From positions 186,001-250,000 of the forward strand of contig JAEXRL010000018.1 of assembly GCA_023440825.1 (NCBI GenBank): DNA of 64,000 nucleotides. Direction: 5' to 3'. Of this stretch, positions 50,621 through 59,469 are shown in pieces. A program made the translations under genes and the position numbers. This DNA comes from Pseudomonadota bacterium. Its GTDB lineage: Bacteria; Pseudomonadota; Gammaproteobacteria; Burkholderiales; Burkholderiaceae_B. Position 1 is the stretch's first letter, and every line of letters begins with the position of its first letter. Below the pieces are notes generated by a model, which saw only the letters and a list, made by a program, of their open reading frames with translations, was not told the origin of the DNA and ran no database searches.

Positions 50621-51646
50621 ATGAAATTTGAGGCACAAACAATTTCAGTGCGCTTTGTGCAAGCGCTACTGGCCAGTGTGATTCGGCGGCCCGATTACGA
50701 TCCGGCGTGGGTAAGTAATGTAGGCTTGGCTCCCGAGCTGCTGAGCTTGCAAGGTACGCGCATCACGATGGAGAAATTCGCCGAGCTGTATCGAGCATTG
50801 GCCATACAGATGGACGATGAAACCTTGGGTTTTTTCTCGCGCCCCTTGCGTAATGGCACCTTAAAGTACTTGTGCCTTTCTATGCTTAGCGCACCAGCTT
50901 TACGAGTTGCCTTGAATCGTTTTTGTAATTTTTATCGTTTGATTAACGATGATGTCTTGTTCGAGGTATCTCACGCTCAGGGGGGCTTGGTTCGTATTGC
51001 TTTGCACGAGCGTAATGATTTGGGGGCGTCGCGTGTGTTGGCTTTGGAGCTGATGTTGATGCTGGTGCAGGGCGTGTCCTCGTGGATGATCGCCAGAAAG
51101 ATTCCGTTTGTACGCATTACATTTCCCTTCGATCGACCGGCACATGCCGCCGAGTATGATCACCTGTACCCAGGGCCGGTCTTTTTTAACGAGCCTGTAA
51201 CAGCTTTGTATATGGATGCAGCGTATATGTACGAGCCCATTCGCCAAGATCAGATTTCCCTGCGTCGCTTTTTACGTAATGCGCCCATGAACTGGTTTTA
51301 CTTTTTGGATACGGAAAGGCCGTACACCCATAAGGTGCGCAGCTATTTGCAAGAGCGTTTGGAAGAGGGCGTGAATGTCGAGCAGGCAGCGCACGCTTTG
51401 CATTTGTCAGCGCGTACCTTGGCTCGTCGTCTGGCCGATGAGGGCAGTAGCTTTCAGCGTATTAAGGATGCTTTACGCCGTGATTTGGCAGTCGAGTTAT
51501 TGGATAAGACCCGAGAGCCAGTAGCAAGCATTGCACAAACCCTGGGATTTGAGGACGCCACCGCGTTTAACCGTGCCTTTCGGCAATGGACGGGCAGCGC
51601 ACCGGGTGTGTATCGCAAGCGCCCTGCGGTGCGTACCTATCGCTAG
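50621..51646 (+). CDS. AraC-family transcriptional regulator
   Basis: Regulator of 341 residues with an N-terminal arabinose-binding-type effector domain (~20-210) and a C-terminal AraC/XylS DNA-binding domain of two helix-turn-helix motifs (VEQAAHALHLSARTLARRLA, and VASIAQTLGFEDATAFNRAF followed by GSAPGVYRK). The group resembles OruR/ArgR-like activators found beside catabolic clusters. Divergent placement from livG suggests it activates the transport/beta-oxidation operon when its substrate is present. Confidence 0.9.
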   Translation: MKFEAQTISVRFVQALLASVIRRPDYDPAWVSNVGLAPELLSLQGTRITMEKFAELYRALAIQMDDETLGFFSRPLRNGTLKYLCLSMLSAPALRVALNRFCNFYRLINDDVLFEVSHAQGGLVRIALHERNDLGASRVLALELMLMLVQGVSSWMIARKIPFVRITFPFDRPAHAAEYDHLYPGPVFFNEPVTALYMDAAYMYEPIRQDQISLRRFLRNAPMNWFYFLDTERPYTHKVRSYLQERLEEGVNVEQAAHALHLSARTLARRLADEGSSFQRIKDALRRDLAVELLDKTREPVASIAQTLGFEDATAFNRAFRQWTGSAPGVYRKRPAVRTYR

Positions 51647-51743
51647 TTGATGGTCGCCATGGCTTTGAAGGACGCCTGCCGGTTTACAGCTTGTGCAATA
51701 TGTTTTGCAGCATCAGACAGGCTAGAGGCTCGGGTGCAGGGGT

Positions 51744-52268
51744 TTAGCCTATTTTTACCAAGGATGCTTTGTAATAGCTGCCTCGGCTTGCGTATTTGTG
51801 TGTACCGGCCTGCATGCGCTGAATGTCTTCATCGCTTAGTGTGCGCACTGCTTTGGCGGGCGACCCTAGTATTAGACTACGGTCTGGGAATGTTTTGTTT
51901 TCTGTTACTAAGGCGCCTGCACCGACCAGGCTGTCTTTGCCGATGACGGCACCGTTCAGCACCACTGCCTGAATACCGATCAGGCTGCCTTCGCCTATGG
52001 TGCAGCCGTGCAGCATGGCTTGATGCCCTACTGTGACGTTGTCAGCAATGGTGAGTTCGTAGCCGGGGTCTGTATGCAATACCGCCCCTTCTTGTACGTT
52101 GGAGCCATTGCCAACCGTAATGGTTTCATTGTCTCCGCGCAGAACGGCACCGGGCCATATGGTGGCATTTTCTTTTACTACTACCTTGCCAATCAAACAG
52201 GCTTCGTTGGCAATGTAGGCACTGTCGTGGATCTGCGGGGCGTCGTCTCCGAGCTGGTAAATACTCAT
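51744..52268 (-). CDS. Gamma-carbonic anhydrase family protein
   Basis: Left-handed beta-helix protein of 174 residues in the gamma-class carbonic anhydrase / YrdA / PaaY group. Hexapeptide repeats run from IGKVVVKENATIWPGAVLRG to VIGKDSLVGAGALVT. The three zinc-ligand histidines are present in VLHTDPGYELT and VTVGHQAMLHGCTIGEGSLI. The C-terminal helix follows GSPAKAVRTLSDED. The ATG at 52268 is preferred, with AGGA 7-8 nt upstream. Members are often inactive as carbonic anhydrases in assays and may be thioesterases. Confidence 0.92.
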   Translation of the reverse strand: MSIYQLGDDAPQIHDSAYIANEACLIGKVVVKENATIWPGAVLRGDNETITVGNGSNVQEGAVLHTDPGYELTIADNVTVGHQAMLHGCTIGEGSLIGIQAVVLNGAVIGKDSLVGAGALVTENKTFPDRSLILGSPAKAVRTLSDEDIQRMQAGTHKYASRGSYYKASLVKIG

Positions 52269-52299
52269 GTGTACTTCCTGATTTGTTGTTGTTTGAATC

Positions 52300-52318
52300 A
52301 GCCCGGCGGTACCGGGCT
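52300..52318. other. Hairpin between rimO and the gamma-CA gene
   Basis: Perfect 7-bp stem AGCCCGG / CCGGGCT with a 5-nt loop, 14 nt after the rimO stop codon. No T run follows on the - strand, so it is probably a weak or rho-assisted stop, or protects the 3' end of rimO mRNA. Confidence 0.4.
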
Positions 52319-52332
52319 GAAGGGTGGTTTTT

Positions 52333-53652
52333 TTATATCGTTTCACCAAATAAATCGTATTCGCTGGAGTCCGTGATGCGGACTCGCACGATTTGACCTG
52401 GCTGGACGTTTTCCTGGGTGCTGACAAAGACGTTGCCGTCGATTTCAGGGGCGTCCGCTGCTGAGCGCGCAAGCAGATCGCCGTCTTCGTCGATTTCGTC
52501 AACGAGTACATCGATTTCACGGCCGATTTTAGCCGCCAAACGGGCGCTGGAGATGGCTTGCTGATGAGCCATAAAGCGTTCCCAACGCTCTTGCTTGACT
52601 TCGTCGGGTACTGCGCCTGCCAGTTGGTTCGCGCTAGCCCCTTCAACCGGAGAGTATTGAAAGCAACCCACGCGGTCGAGCTGGGCTTCGCTCATCCAGT
52701 CGAGTAGATATTGGAAGTCGTCTTCGGTTTCACCGGGAAAGCCCACGATAAACGTGGAGCGTATGGTTAAGTCTGGGCAGTCTTGGCGCCACTGTTTAAT
52801 TCGTGCCAGAGTACGGTCTTCAAAAGCAGGCCGTTTCATGGCGCGTAATACTGACGGGCTGGCGTGCTGGAACGGAATATCCAGATAGGGCAGCACCTTG
52901 CCCTCAGACATCAGCGGGATAATATTGTCTACGTGCGGATAGGGGTAGACGTAATGCAGGCGCACCCAAACACCTAAATCGCCCAGTGCCGAGGCCAAGC
53001 TGTGCATATTGGTTTTTACGGGGCGTCCGTTCCAAAAACCAGTGCGTTGTTTCACGTCAATGCCGTAGGCACTGGTGTCTTGGGAAATGACCAGTAGCTC
53101 TTTGACCCCCGCACGTACAAGGCGCTCGGCTTCACTCAGCACATCGCCAACCGGACGGCTTTGTAATTTGCCGCGCATGCTGGGAATAATACAGAAGCTA
53201 CAACTGTGGTTACAGCCTTCTGAAATTTTTAGGTAAGCATAATGACGAGGAGTCAGCTTGACCCCTTGCGGAGGCACTAAATCTATATACGGATTGTGGT
53301 CTAATACGGGTGGAGCGGCTTCATGCACGGCTCGTACCACTTGTTCGTATTGCTGTGGTCCGCTTACCGATAGCACTGAAGGATGCACGTCGCGTATGAC
53401 TTGTTCATCTACTCCCATGCAGCCAGTGACGATGACACGGCCGTTTTCGGCCAGGGCTTCGCCAATTGCCTCTAGGGATTCAGCTTTAGCGCTGTCAATA
53501 AAACCACAGGTGTTCACCACCACCACGTCGGCATTGTCGTAGCTTGGGGTAATCTGGTAACCATCGGTACGCAGTTGAGTAAGTATTCTTTCAGAGTCAA
53601 CCAGTGCCTTGGGACATCCCAGACTGACGAATCCGACTTTAGGAGCGCTCAT
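52333..53652 (-). CDS. rimO: Ribosomal protein S12 methylthiotransferase, RimO
   Basis: Radical-SAM methylthiotransferase of 439 residues that modifies Asp88 of ribosomal protein S12. The N-terminal cluster cysteines are C13, C49 and C78 (SLGCPKAL, VNTCGF, TGCMG), and the radical-SAM motif is C147-x3-C151-x2-C154 (GCNHSCSFC). A TRAM domain lies at the end (GREIDVLVDEIDEDGDLLAR). The ATG at 53652 has AAGGA 5 nt upstream and starts at the usual family position. An ATG 27 codons upstream is not supported. Confidence 0.96.
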   Translation of the reverse strand: MSAPKVGFVSLGCPKALVDSERILTQLRTDGYQITPSYDNADVVVVNTCGFIDSAKAESLEAIGEALAENGRVIVTGCMGVDEQVIRDVHPSVLSVSGPQQYEQVVRAVHEAAPPVLDHNPYIDLVPPQGVKLTPRHYAYLKISEGCNHSCSFCIIPSMRGKLQSRPVGDVLSEAERLVRAGVKELLVISQDTSAYGIDVKQRTGFWNGRPVKTNMHSLASALGDLGVWVRLHYVYPYPHVDNIIPLMSEGKVLPYLDIPFQHASPSVLRAMKRPAFEDRTLARIKQWRQDCPDLTIRSTFIVGFPGETEDDFQYLLDWMSEAQLDRVGCFQYSPVEGASANQLAGAVPDEVKQERWERFMAHQQAISSARLAAKIGREIDVLVDEIDEDGDLLARSAADAPEIDGNVFVSTQENVQPGQIVRVRITDSSEYDLFGETI

Positions 53653-53788
53653 ACAATTCCTTATCGAGCTGTGGGGCTTTAAAATGGGTATAGAGGTGAT
53701 TTTAACGCCGAGGCCATCTTTGCATAGCATCACCTGTGTTTAGTGCTACAGTCGCACACCTAACTTTTTCTTTGCGAATCCCGAAACT

Positions 53789-55135
53789 ATGTCTGGCGGA
53801 TCTACACCTCAACCATCCATTCCTTTATCAGAACTTATACTGCACAGTGCTTACCACATAGAAGGGGTACTGGCAGGGCGGTCACTGACGGACAGTTTGG
53901 CCGATACGCCAGCCAGTATACGAGCTGGTTCACAATCGCTTAGTTTTCACACTTTGCGGCGTTTAGGGCATGCGCGTCAAATTCGCGTGTTTCTGGTGCC
54001 GCGTCAGCCAAGCAATACTTGGTTAGATGCCTTATTACTGGTTTCCCTGGCTTTGCTGGATACTGCCGCTCGCATTCAAGAGCAGCCTGATATCTATGCG
54101 GATCGGCCGGATATACCTGTGTATGCACCTCACACTGTAGTGAATCAAGCAGTGAATGCAGCTGATAGCCAGGCCGACCTACGACCATTTAAACCTTTGG
54201 TGAATGGTGTTTTGCGACGCTTTTTGCGGGAACGCCCTAGTATTTTAGCGCAAGTTGAGACGCGGCCGGAAGCGCGTTGGAATCATCCGGGTTGGTGGGT
54301 GAAAGCCTTACGCAAGGCGTACCCGCAGCAATGGGAGCATTTATTACAGGCGGCTAACCGTCCTGGCCCGCTAACGCTGCGCGTCAATGTACGCTCTTGT
54401 AACGTAGAGCGTTTGCTGGGCGTGTTGGCAGAGTCCGGTATCCAGGCCTTTTCTCCGGGGCCGGGCGCGGTCACTTTAGAGCGTGCTTTGCCCGTACACG
54501 AGATACCGGGCTTTGATCTGGGCTGGTGGTCGGTACAGGATTGGTCCGCCCAGCAGGCGGGTTTGTTGTTGCCGCTTAGCGATGGCATGCGTGTGCTGGA
54601 TGCCTGCGCTGCGCCAGGAGGGAAAACCGCCCATATGCTGGAGCTGGCCGATGTCCACATGACGGCTTTGGATATCGATAACGATCGCCTGCATCGGGTG
54701 CGACAGAACTTACAACGCTTGGGGCTGATGGGGCCAGAGGTAGAACTGCTTTGCGCCGATGCTGCCCGCAGTCGTCAGTGGTGGGATGGCGAGCCATTTG
54801 ATGCCATCTTGGCGGACGTGCCATGTACGGCTTCAGGTATTGTGCGCCGGCATCCGGATATACGCTGGCTACGACGCCCGTCCGATGTGCCAGAAACGGC
54901 GGCTTTGCAAACGAGTATCCTCGATACGCTATGGACTACTCTTAAGCCAGGTGGTCATTTGTTGTACAGTACGTGTTCCATCTTTCCCGAAGAGGGCGAA
55001 TGGCAGGTACAGCAATTTTTGGAGCGCCATAGCGATGCCCAGCTTTTACCTTCGACAGGGCAGCTTTTGCCGGGTGTGCCGTCTAGCTACCAAGGGGATG
55101 GTTTTTATTACGCCTTGTTTACGCGAACCGCGTGA
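53789..55135 (+). CDS. rsmB: 16S rRNA m5C967 methyltransferase, RsmB
   Basis: SAM-dependent rRNA methyltransferase of 448 residues. The N-terminal ~150 residues form the NusB-like RNA-binding domain (VVNQAVNAA, KPLVNGVLRRFLRE). The catalytic domain has the SAM motif VLDACAAPGGKTAHMLEL, motif IV with the PC pair (ILADVPCTASGIVRRHPDI) and motif VI with the TC pair (LLYSTCSIFPEEGE). It heads a four-gene + strand run with DUF4390 and the two-component genes, an arrangement typical of Betaproteobacteria. Confidence 0.95.
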   Translation: MSGGSTPQPSIPLSELILHSAYHIEGVLAGRSLTDSLADTPASIRAGSQSLSFHTLRRLGHARQIRVFLVPRQPSNTWLDALLLVSLALLDTAARIQEQPDIYADRPDIPVYAPHTVVNQAVNAADSQADLRPFKPLVNGVLRRFLRERPSILAQVETRPEARWNHPGWWVKALRKAYPQQWEHLLQAANRPGPLTLRVNVRSCNVERLLGVLAESGIQAFSPGPGAVTLERALPVHEIPGFDLGWWSVQDWSAQQAGLLLPLSDGMRVLDACAAPGGKTAHMLELADVHMTALDIDNDRLHRVRQNLQRLGLMGPEVELLCADAARSRQWWDGEPFDAILADVPCTASGIVRRHPDIRWLRRPSDVPETAALQTSILDTLWTTLKPGGHLLYSTCSIFPEEGEWQVQQFLERHSDAQLLPSTGQLLPGVPSSYQGDGFYYALFTRTA

Positions 55136-55181
55136 ATTGACACAATAAGGGTGTCGCCACTCTACTCTCGTTAAATCTCGG

Positions 55182-55763
55182 ATGGTGCGCTTACTTTTTA
55201 GTTTGCTGGTCAGTTTATTTTGCGTGCTGTCTTTTGCGAAAGATCAGGCAGAAGTAGGCGAAGGCGCGTATATAACGCGTATCGAGCCGCACATACGTGA
55301 AGAAAAGCTGTATATCGATGTGGACACGCACCTCGAACTAAGTAACGAGTTAAGTAATGCGGCAGAAAAAGGCGTGCCTTTATATTTTGTGGCTGAGGTC
55401 GAAGTTTTTCAGTCTAGGTGGTGGTGGTTAAATAAAACGGTTGTAAAAGAACAACAAACCTGGCGAGTTGTTTATAATGCGCTGACGCGTCAATGGCGTG
55501 TGTCTACCGCAGACTTGTATTTACCGGAATCCACACTAGGCGATGCCTTGTCCAGTATTCGTCATATTCGCGGTTGGGCGCTGGCCTATGCCATTGATTT
55601 GGAACGCGACGTTGAGTACGAGGGGCGCGTAAGATTGCGTCTTGATACTTCCTTATTAGCACGACCCTTTCAGGTGGATGCAATTAACAGTTCTGCCTGG
55701 ACTTTGGCTACTCCATGGAAAAGCTTTTCTTTTTCCGTTTCCGTCGACGAGTCCCTGCGTTGA
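55182..55763 (+). CDS. DUF4390 exported protein
   Basis: Protein of 193 residues with an N-terminal signal (MVRLLFSLLVSLFCVLSFAK) and a beta-rich body of the DUF4390 family (AYITRIEPHIREEKLYIDV, EVEVFQSRWWWLNKTVV, YEGRVRLRLDTSLLARPFQV). Function is unknown. It is consistently linked to rsmB and the NtrY-like kinase in Betaproteobacteria. Its last 49 bases overlap the start of the kinase gene in another frame, which implies translational coupling. Confidence 0.87.
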   Translation: MVRLLFSLLVSLFCVLSFAKDQAEVGEGAYITRIEPHIREEKLYIDVDTHLELSNELSNAAEKGVPLYFVAEVEVFQSRWWWLNKTVVKEQQTWRVVYNALTRQWRVSTADLYLPESTLGDALSSIRHIRGWALAYAIDLERDVEYEGRVRLRLDTSLLARPFQVDAINSSAWTLATPWKSFSFSVSVDESLR

Positions 55764-58084
55764 TACGCTGGATACTGCGTTCGGCGTTGATTATTGCAGC
55801 GGTCAGTGCGCTGGCCTTGTTAGGCTTGCTGGTGTGGTCTACGGGTAATGCGTCGCGTTATGCGCAGCAGTACGATGTGCTGCTAGTGCTGAATGTGGTG
55901 CTCGCCGTTACCCTCATGACCTGGGTGTTATTGCTGACGTTACGCTTGCTACGGCAAATACGTAGACGCCAGTTTGGCGCGCGTATGACCGCCCGCTTTG
56001 CGTTTTATTTCACCCTGATTGGTATTATTCCCGGCGCTTTAATTTACATGCTGTCTGTGCAGTTCATGTCGCGCTCCATTGAGTCGTGGTTTAACGTGCG
56101 GGTAGATTCGGCTTTAGAGTCGGGGTTAAGCCTGGGACGCGCTGCACTGGATGCACAGCTTGGCGAGCTCAACAGTCAGGGGCGTAGCATGGTGGCGGTG
56201 CTCAATAAAGCAGATGAAGCCGACTACAGCAGCTTGCTGAGCTCTTTACGTGAAGCCAACGATTTAAGTGAAGCCATTGTGTTTAGCAGCAATGGGCGTT
56301 TAGTGGCGTTTTCTTCCACACGTTTTGATAGTTTGCTGCCCGATCTGCCTCCTAGCAGTGTGTTGAATCAGCTTAGGGTGTCACGTTCCTATTCGGCCGC
56401 CGAGGTTGAAGAGCCTAAGGCACCAGGTCCTTTGCACGAGGTGGATTTGCCTGTTGAGTCGGGCTTGCGCTTGCGGGTAGTACTGCCTTTGAGCACAAGC
56501 CTAGGCTCTACCTTGGGAGCGACAAGCGATGCTAAGTGGCTGCAAATTGTGCAGCCTGTGCCCGAGCGCATTGCGCGCCATGCTAATCAGGTGCAGCAAG
56601 GGTTTCGCGACTACCAAGAGCTGGCCTTATCACGTCAGGGCCTGCGCAAGCTTTACGGCATTACTTTAACTCTGGCATTAATTTTGGTTGTGTTTGCTGC
56701 GATGGCGGCTGCCTTGGCTTTGTCTCGCCGTTTAACGCGCCCTTTGCTGACATTGGCCGCAGGGACGCAGGCGGTTGGGGTTGGCGATTACCGTCCTTTG
56801 CCAGAGCCGCCGGAGCGCGACGAAGTGGGGCAGTTAACGCGTTCGTTTAATGCCATGACGCGTCAATTGGGCGAGGCTCGCCGCATGGTGGAGCAAAACC
56901 GTGTGCAGCTAGAGCGTTCGAATTTGTACATGGAGTCCATTCTTAGCAATTTGTCGGCCGGTGTAGTGGTGTTTGATGCCAATTTTTGCTTAACCTTGTA
57001 TAACCAAGGGGCGCAACGCATTTTGGATCTGGACCTTAGCCAATACACCAGCACGCCTATCGATCAGCTAGAAGGGGCGGAACGTTTTGCCAGCCTGATT
57101 CAGGCGGCCTTTGCTCAATACCAAGCGCTGGGCTCGGAACTGCCCTATTGGCAAGAGCAGTTCGAGCTGAATCAAGACGAGTCTAATGAGGCTAAAACAG
57201 GTATTGTGACCTTGCTGGCGCGTGGCTCGCCATTAAGCATAGATGGGCAGGCTACCGGCTACGTGGTGGTGTTCGACGATATTAGCGATGTCATTTCTGC
57301 TAGCCGTTTAATGGCCTGGAGCGAGGTGGCACGACGTCTGGCGCACGAAATCAAGAATCCCTTAACGCCCATACAGTTGTCTGCCGAGCGGCTAGCTATC
57401 AAGCTGGAGCCTGAGTTGGACGAGAAGCATGCGGCCATGCTGGTGCGTTATACGAACACGATAGTGAACCAAGTAGCATCGCTGAAGAAAATGGTGGAAG
57501 ATTTTCGTGAATATGCGCGTAAGCCTGCTTTACAATTACAAAGCATTAATCTGAACGAGCTTATTACCGAAGTGCTTACCTTGTATGGGTGGGACCCCAT
57601 CGAAGGTATGGTGCGCGACGATCGCTACAGTGTGCAAATTCAGGTTGATCTGGATGCTGGTTTGCCATTGATTCAGGGTGATGCAACACAGTTGCGTCAG
57701 GTCATACATAACCTGCTAGCCAATGCTTGCGAGGCAGCAGCACAAGATCAATCACTTGACCTTGCCTGTGTATTTGTTAAAACATCTATGGCAAGTGTAA
57801 GTAGCACAGGCAATGGGGGCGTAGTTCGGTTTGTAGTGGCTGATAATGGCCCGGGGTTTGACCAGCAGGTTTTGTCGCGTATATTCGAGCCTTATGTAAC
57901 GACCAAACCTACCGGTACAGGACTTGGGCTTGCTATAGTTAAGAAGATTATCGAGGAACACGGCGGTCGGATCGAAGTTTCCAATCGTCGTGAGGGGGGC
58001 GCACGCATTTCCATCCTCTTGACGCGCCTTGCTGATCAGGACGCTAACGCGGGTACTGAACAGCAAGTAATCAATAATGCGTAA
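55715..58084 (+). CDS. NtrY-like membrane sensor histidine kinase
   Basis: Sensor kinase of 789 residues. It has three N-terminal membrane helices (IILRSALIIAA-type region, LLVLNVVLAVTLMTWVLLLT, and one near residue 95), a periplasmic or extracytoplasmic domain (~115-315), a fourth helix, a HAMP domain (~335-390) and a PAS domain (~405-520). The kinase core has H-box RRLAHEIKNPLTPIQLS, N-box LLANACEA and G-boxes DNGPGF and GTGLGLAIVKK. The long overlap with the DUF4390 gene favours coupled translation. Its response regulator follows 20 nt downstream. NtrY homologues sense nitrogen or redox state; the signal here is unknown. Confidence 0.93.
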   Translation: MEKLFFFRFRRRVPALIRWILRSALIIAAVSALALLGLLVWSTGNASRYAQQYDVLLVLNVVLAVTLMTWVLLLTLRLLRQIRRRQFGARMTARFAFYFTLIGIIPGALIYMLSVQFMSRSIESWFNVRVDSALESGLSLGRAALDAQLGELNSQGRSMVAVLNKADEADYSSLLSSLREANDLSEAIVFSSNGRLVAFSSTRFDSLLPDLPPSSVLNQLRVSRSYSAAEVEEPKAPGPLHEVDLPVESGLRLRVVLPLSTSLGSTLGATSDAKWLQIVQPVPERIARHANQVQQGFRDYQELALSRQGLRKLYGITLTLALILVVFAAMAAALALSRRLTRPLLTLAAGTQAVGVGDYRPLPEPPERDEVGQLTRSFNAMTRQLGEARRMVEQNRVQLERSNLYMESILSNLSAGVVVFDANFCLTLYNQGAQRILDLDLSQYTSTPIDQLEGAERFASLIQAAFAQYQALGSELPYWQEQFELNQDESNEAKTGIVTLLARGSPLSIDGQATGYVVVFDDISDVISASRLMAWSEVARRLAHEIKNPLTPIQLSAERLAIKLEPELDEKHAAMLVRYTNTIVNQVASLKKMVEDFREYARKPALQLQSINLNELITEVLTLYGWDPIEGMVRDDRYSVQIQVDLDAGLPLIQGDATQLRQVIHNLLANACEAAAQDQSLDLACVFVKTSMASVSSTGNGGVVRFVVADNGPGFDQQVLSRIFEPYVTTKPTGTGLGLAIVKKIIEEHGGRIEVSNRREGGARISILLTRLADQDANAGTEQQVINNA

Positions 58085-58104
58085 TAATAAGTAGGTGACG
58101 CTTT

Positions 58105-58809
58105 ATGGCCAGAATCCTGGTAGTAGATGACGAAGTGGGTATTCGTGAGCTCTTGTCCGAGATTCTTTATGATGAAGGACATACGGTTACGTTGGCAGAA
58201 AACGCTGCACAGGCTCGTGAAGCCAGACAGCGTGGACGCCCTGACCTGGTTTTATTGGATATCTGGATGCCTGATACCGATGGTGTCAGCTTGCTCAAAG
58301 AATGGGCATCGCAAGGCCTGCTAGATATGCCAGTAGTAATGATGAGTGGGCACGCTACCGTCGATACGGCGGTAGAGGCAACGCGTATTGGTGCTGTCGA
58401 TTTCCTCGAGAAACCGATCACCATGCAAAAGCTGCTGAAAACAGTGGCAGCCGCTCTGGAGCGTACGGTGACGCCAGTAATGGCCAGTCCGGGTACGCGT
58501 GCTCAGGCAAGTGCAGTGGCTAGCCGTGCAGCAGGTGATACGGCCATCAGTGGAGTGACCCCAGCCAACACCTTGGCCGCGGCTCCTGAACCTGTGGAAG
58601 CAGAAAATAAGCTGGGTACGATCTCTTTAGACTTGCCACTGCGTGAAGCGCGTGATGAGTTCGAGCGCATCTACTTTGATTACCATCTGCGACGCGAGAA
58701 TCACAGCATGACCCGTGTGTCGGAACGCACGGGCTTAGAGCGTACTCACTTGTACCGCAAGCTTAAGCAGCTAGGCATCGACTCTTCGCGTAAACGCAAT
58801 CAGTCGTAG
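58105..58809 (+). CDS. NtrX-like response regulator without AAA+ domain
   Basis: Regulator of 234 residues with an N-terminal receiver domain (VVDDEVG; phospho-acceptor Asp52 in LVLLDIWMPD; MSGHAT; EKPI) and a C-terminal Fis-type helix-turn-helix (MTRVSERTGLERTHLYRKLK). The ~70 residues in between are Ala/Pro/Thr-rich and look like a flexible linker (~125-180). The sigma-54-interacting AAA+ domain of classical NtrX is absent, so it probably acts at sigma-70 promoters. It is paired with the kinase upstream, and a strong terminator follows. Confidence 0.93.
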   Translation: MARILVVDDEVGIRELLSEILYDEGHTVTLAENAAQAREARQRGRPDLVLLDIWMPDTDGVSLLKEWASQGLLDMPVVMMSGHATVDTAVEATRIGAVDFLEKPITMQKLLKTVAAALERTVTPVMASPGTRAQASAVASRAAGDTAISGVTPANTLAAAPEPVEAENKLGTISLDLPLREARDEFERIYFDYHLRRENHSMTRVSERTGLERTHLYRKLKQLGIDSSRKRNQS

Positions 58810-58835
58810 GTCAGCGTAAGCATAGCGTCGCAACA

Positions 58836-58874
58836 GACGTTGCCAGACATACCCTGGCAACGTCTTGTTCTTTT
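58836..58874 (+). terminator. Rho-independent terminator after the response-regulator gene
   Basis: Perfect 11-bp stem GACGTTGCCAG (58836-58846) and CTGGCAACGTC (58854-58864) with a 7-nt loop, followed by a T-rich tail (TTGTTCTTTT). It stops the rsmB-to-regulator transcript before convergent ribH. Confidence 0.9.
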
Positions 58875-58884
58875 CGCTGCAGGG

Positions 58885-59361
58885 CTATATGCCTTTCAGG
58901 CGAGCATGTTTATGTAGCGTATCCAGACAAGCGTGAGCGGCTTCTTTACCTTTCACTACAAAGTGGGCGTGGAAGTAGTCGTGGTGTTCTGGGCCACCGT
59001 GAAAATGATGCGGAGTGAGCACCACAGAGAACACCGGCACGCGGGTGTCTAGCTGCACTTGCATCAGCCCTTCAATGACGGCTTGGGCGACGAATTCGTG
59101 ACGATAAATACCGCCGTCAACGACCAAGCCTGCGGCAACAATCCCGGCATAGCGGCCGGATAAGGCCAGCTCTTTGGCAAAGAGTGGAATTTCGTAGGCG
59201 CCGCCTAATTCGAAGGTGTCGATCAGGTCCGTATTCAGACCCAGTGTTTGTGCTTCTTGAATAAAGCTGTGTTTAGCTTGGTCAACAATATCTTTATGCC
59301 AGCAAGCCTGTACGAAGGCAATGCGCTTACCTTGTAGGTCGGTGGTAGTAAAGGTGGTCAT
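58885..59361 (-). CDS. ribH: 6,7-dimethyl-8-ribityllumazine synthase, type II (RibH2)
   Basis: Penultimate enzyme of riboflavin synthesis, 158 residues. Motifs such as RIAFVQACWHKDIVDQAK, GAYEIPLFAKELA, VVDGGIYRHEFVAQAVIEGL and VVLTPHHFHGGPEHHDYFHA match the RibH2 (decameric) type known from Brucella and Mesorhizobium more than the usual 60-mer RibH. It is a single-gene unit under an FMN riboswitch. A CAGGA ribosome binding site lies about 8 nt before the ATG, inside a hairpin that could hide it. Confidence 0.95.
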   Translation of the reverse strand: MTTFTTTDLQGKRIAFVQACWHKDIVDQAKHSFIQEAQTLGLNTDLIDTFELGGAYEIPLFAKELALSGRYAGIVAAGLVVDGGIYRHEFVAQAVIEGLMQVQLDTRVPVFSVVLTPHHFHGGPEHHDYFHAHFVVKGKEAAHACLDTLHKHARLKGI

Positions 59362-59368
59362 GCAGAAG

Positions 59369-59398
59369 TTCCTGTTTTAAAAAATACTCAAAAACAGG
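59369..59398 (-). promoter_or_regulatory. Hairpin covering the ribH2 ribosome binding site
   Basis: On the - strand, CCTGTTTT (59398-59391) can pair with AAAACAGG (59378-59371) in an 8-bp stem with a 12-nt loop. The 3' arm includes the ACAGGA ribosome binding site, so folding would block translation. It lies between the FMN aptamer and the start codon and is a good candidate for the riboswitch expression platform. Confidence 0.65.
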
Positions 59399-59469
59399 GC
59401 TGGTGATAAACAGGACAGACATGCAGCCGCTACCGTATCCCGCAGGCAGAGGCTGTAGTGGTGACAATC

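Noticed and set aside
51719..51750. Terminator for the AraC-type gene (AGGCTA / TAGCCT followed by A and five T)
   Set aside because: Only a 6-bp stem with a 20-nt loop and it overlaps the end of the opposite gene; too weak to call.
52269..52646. Upstream extension of the gamma-carbonic anhydrase frame by 126 codons
   Set aside because: The extension is the antisense-free shadow frame of rimO; the ATG at 52268 has a proper ribosome binding site and starts the family domain.
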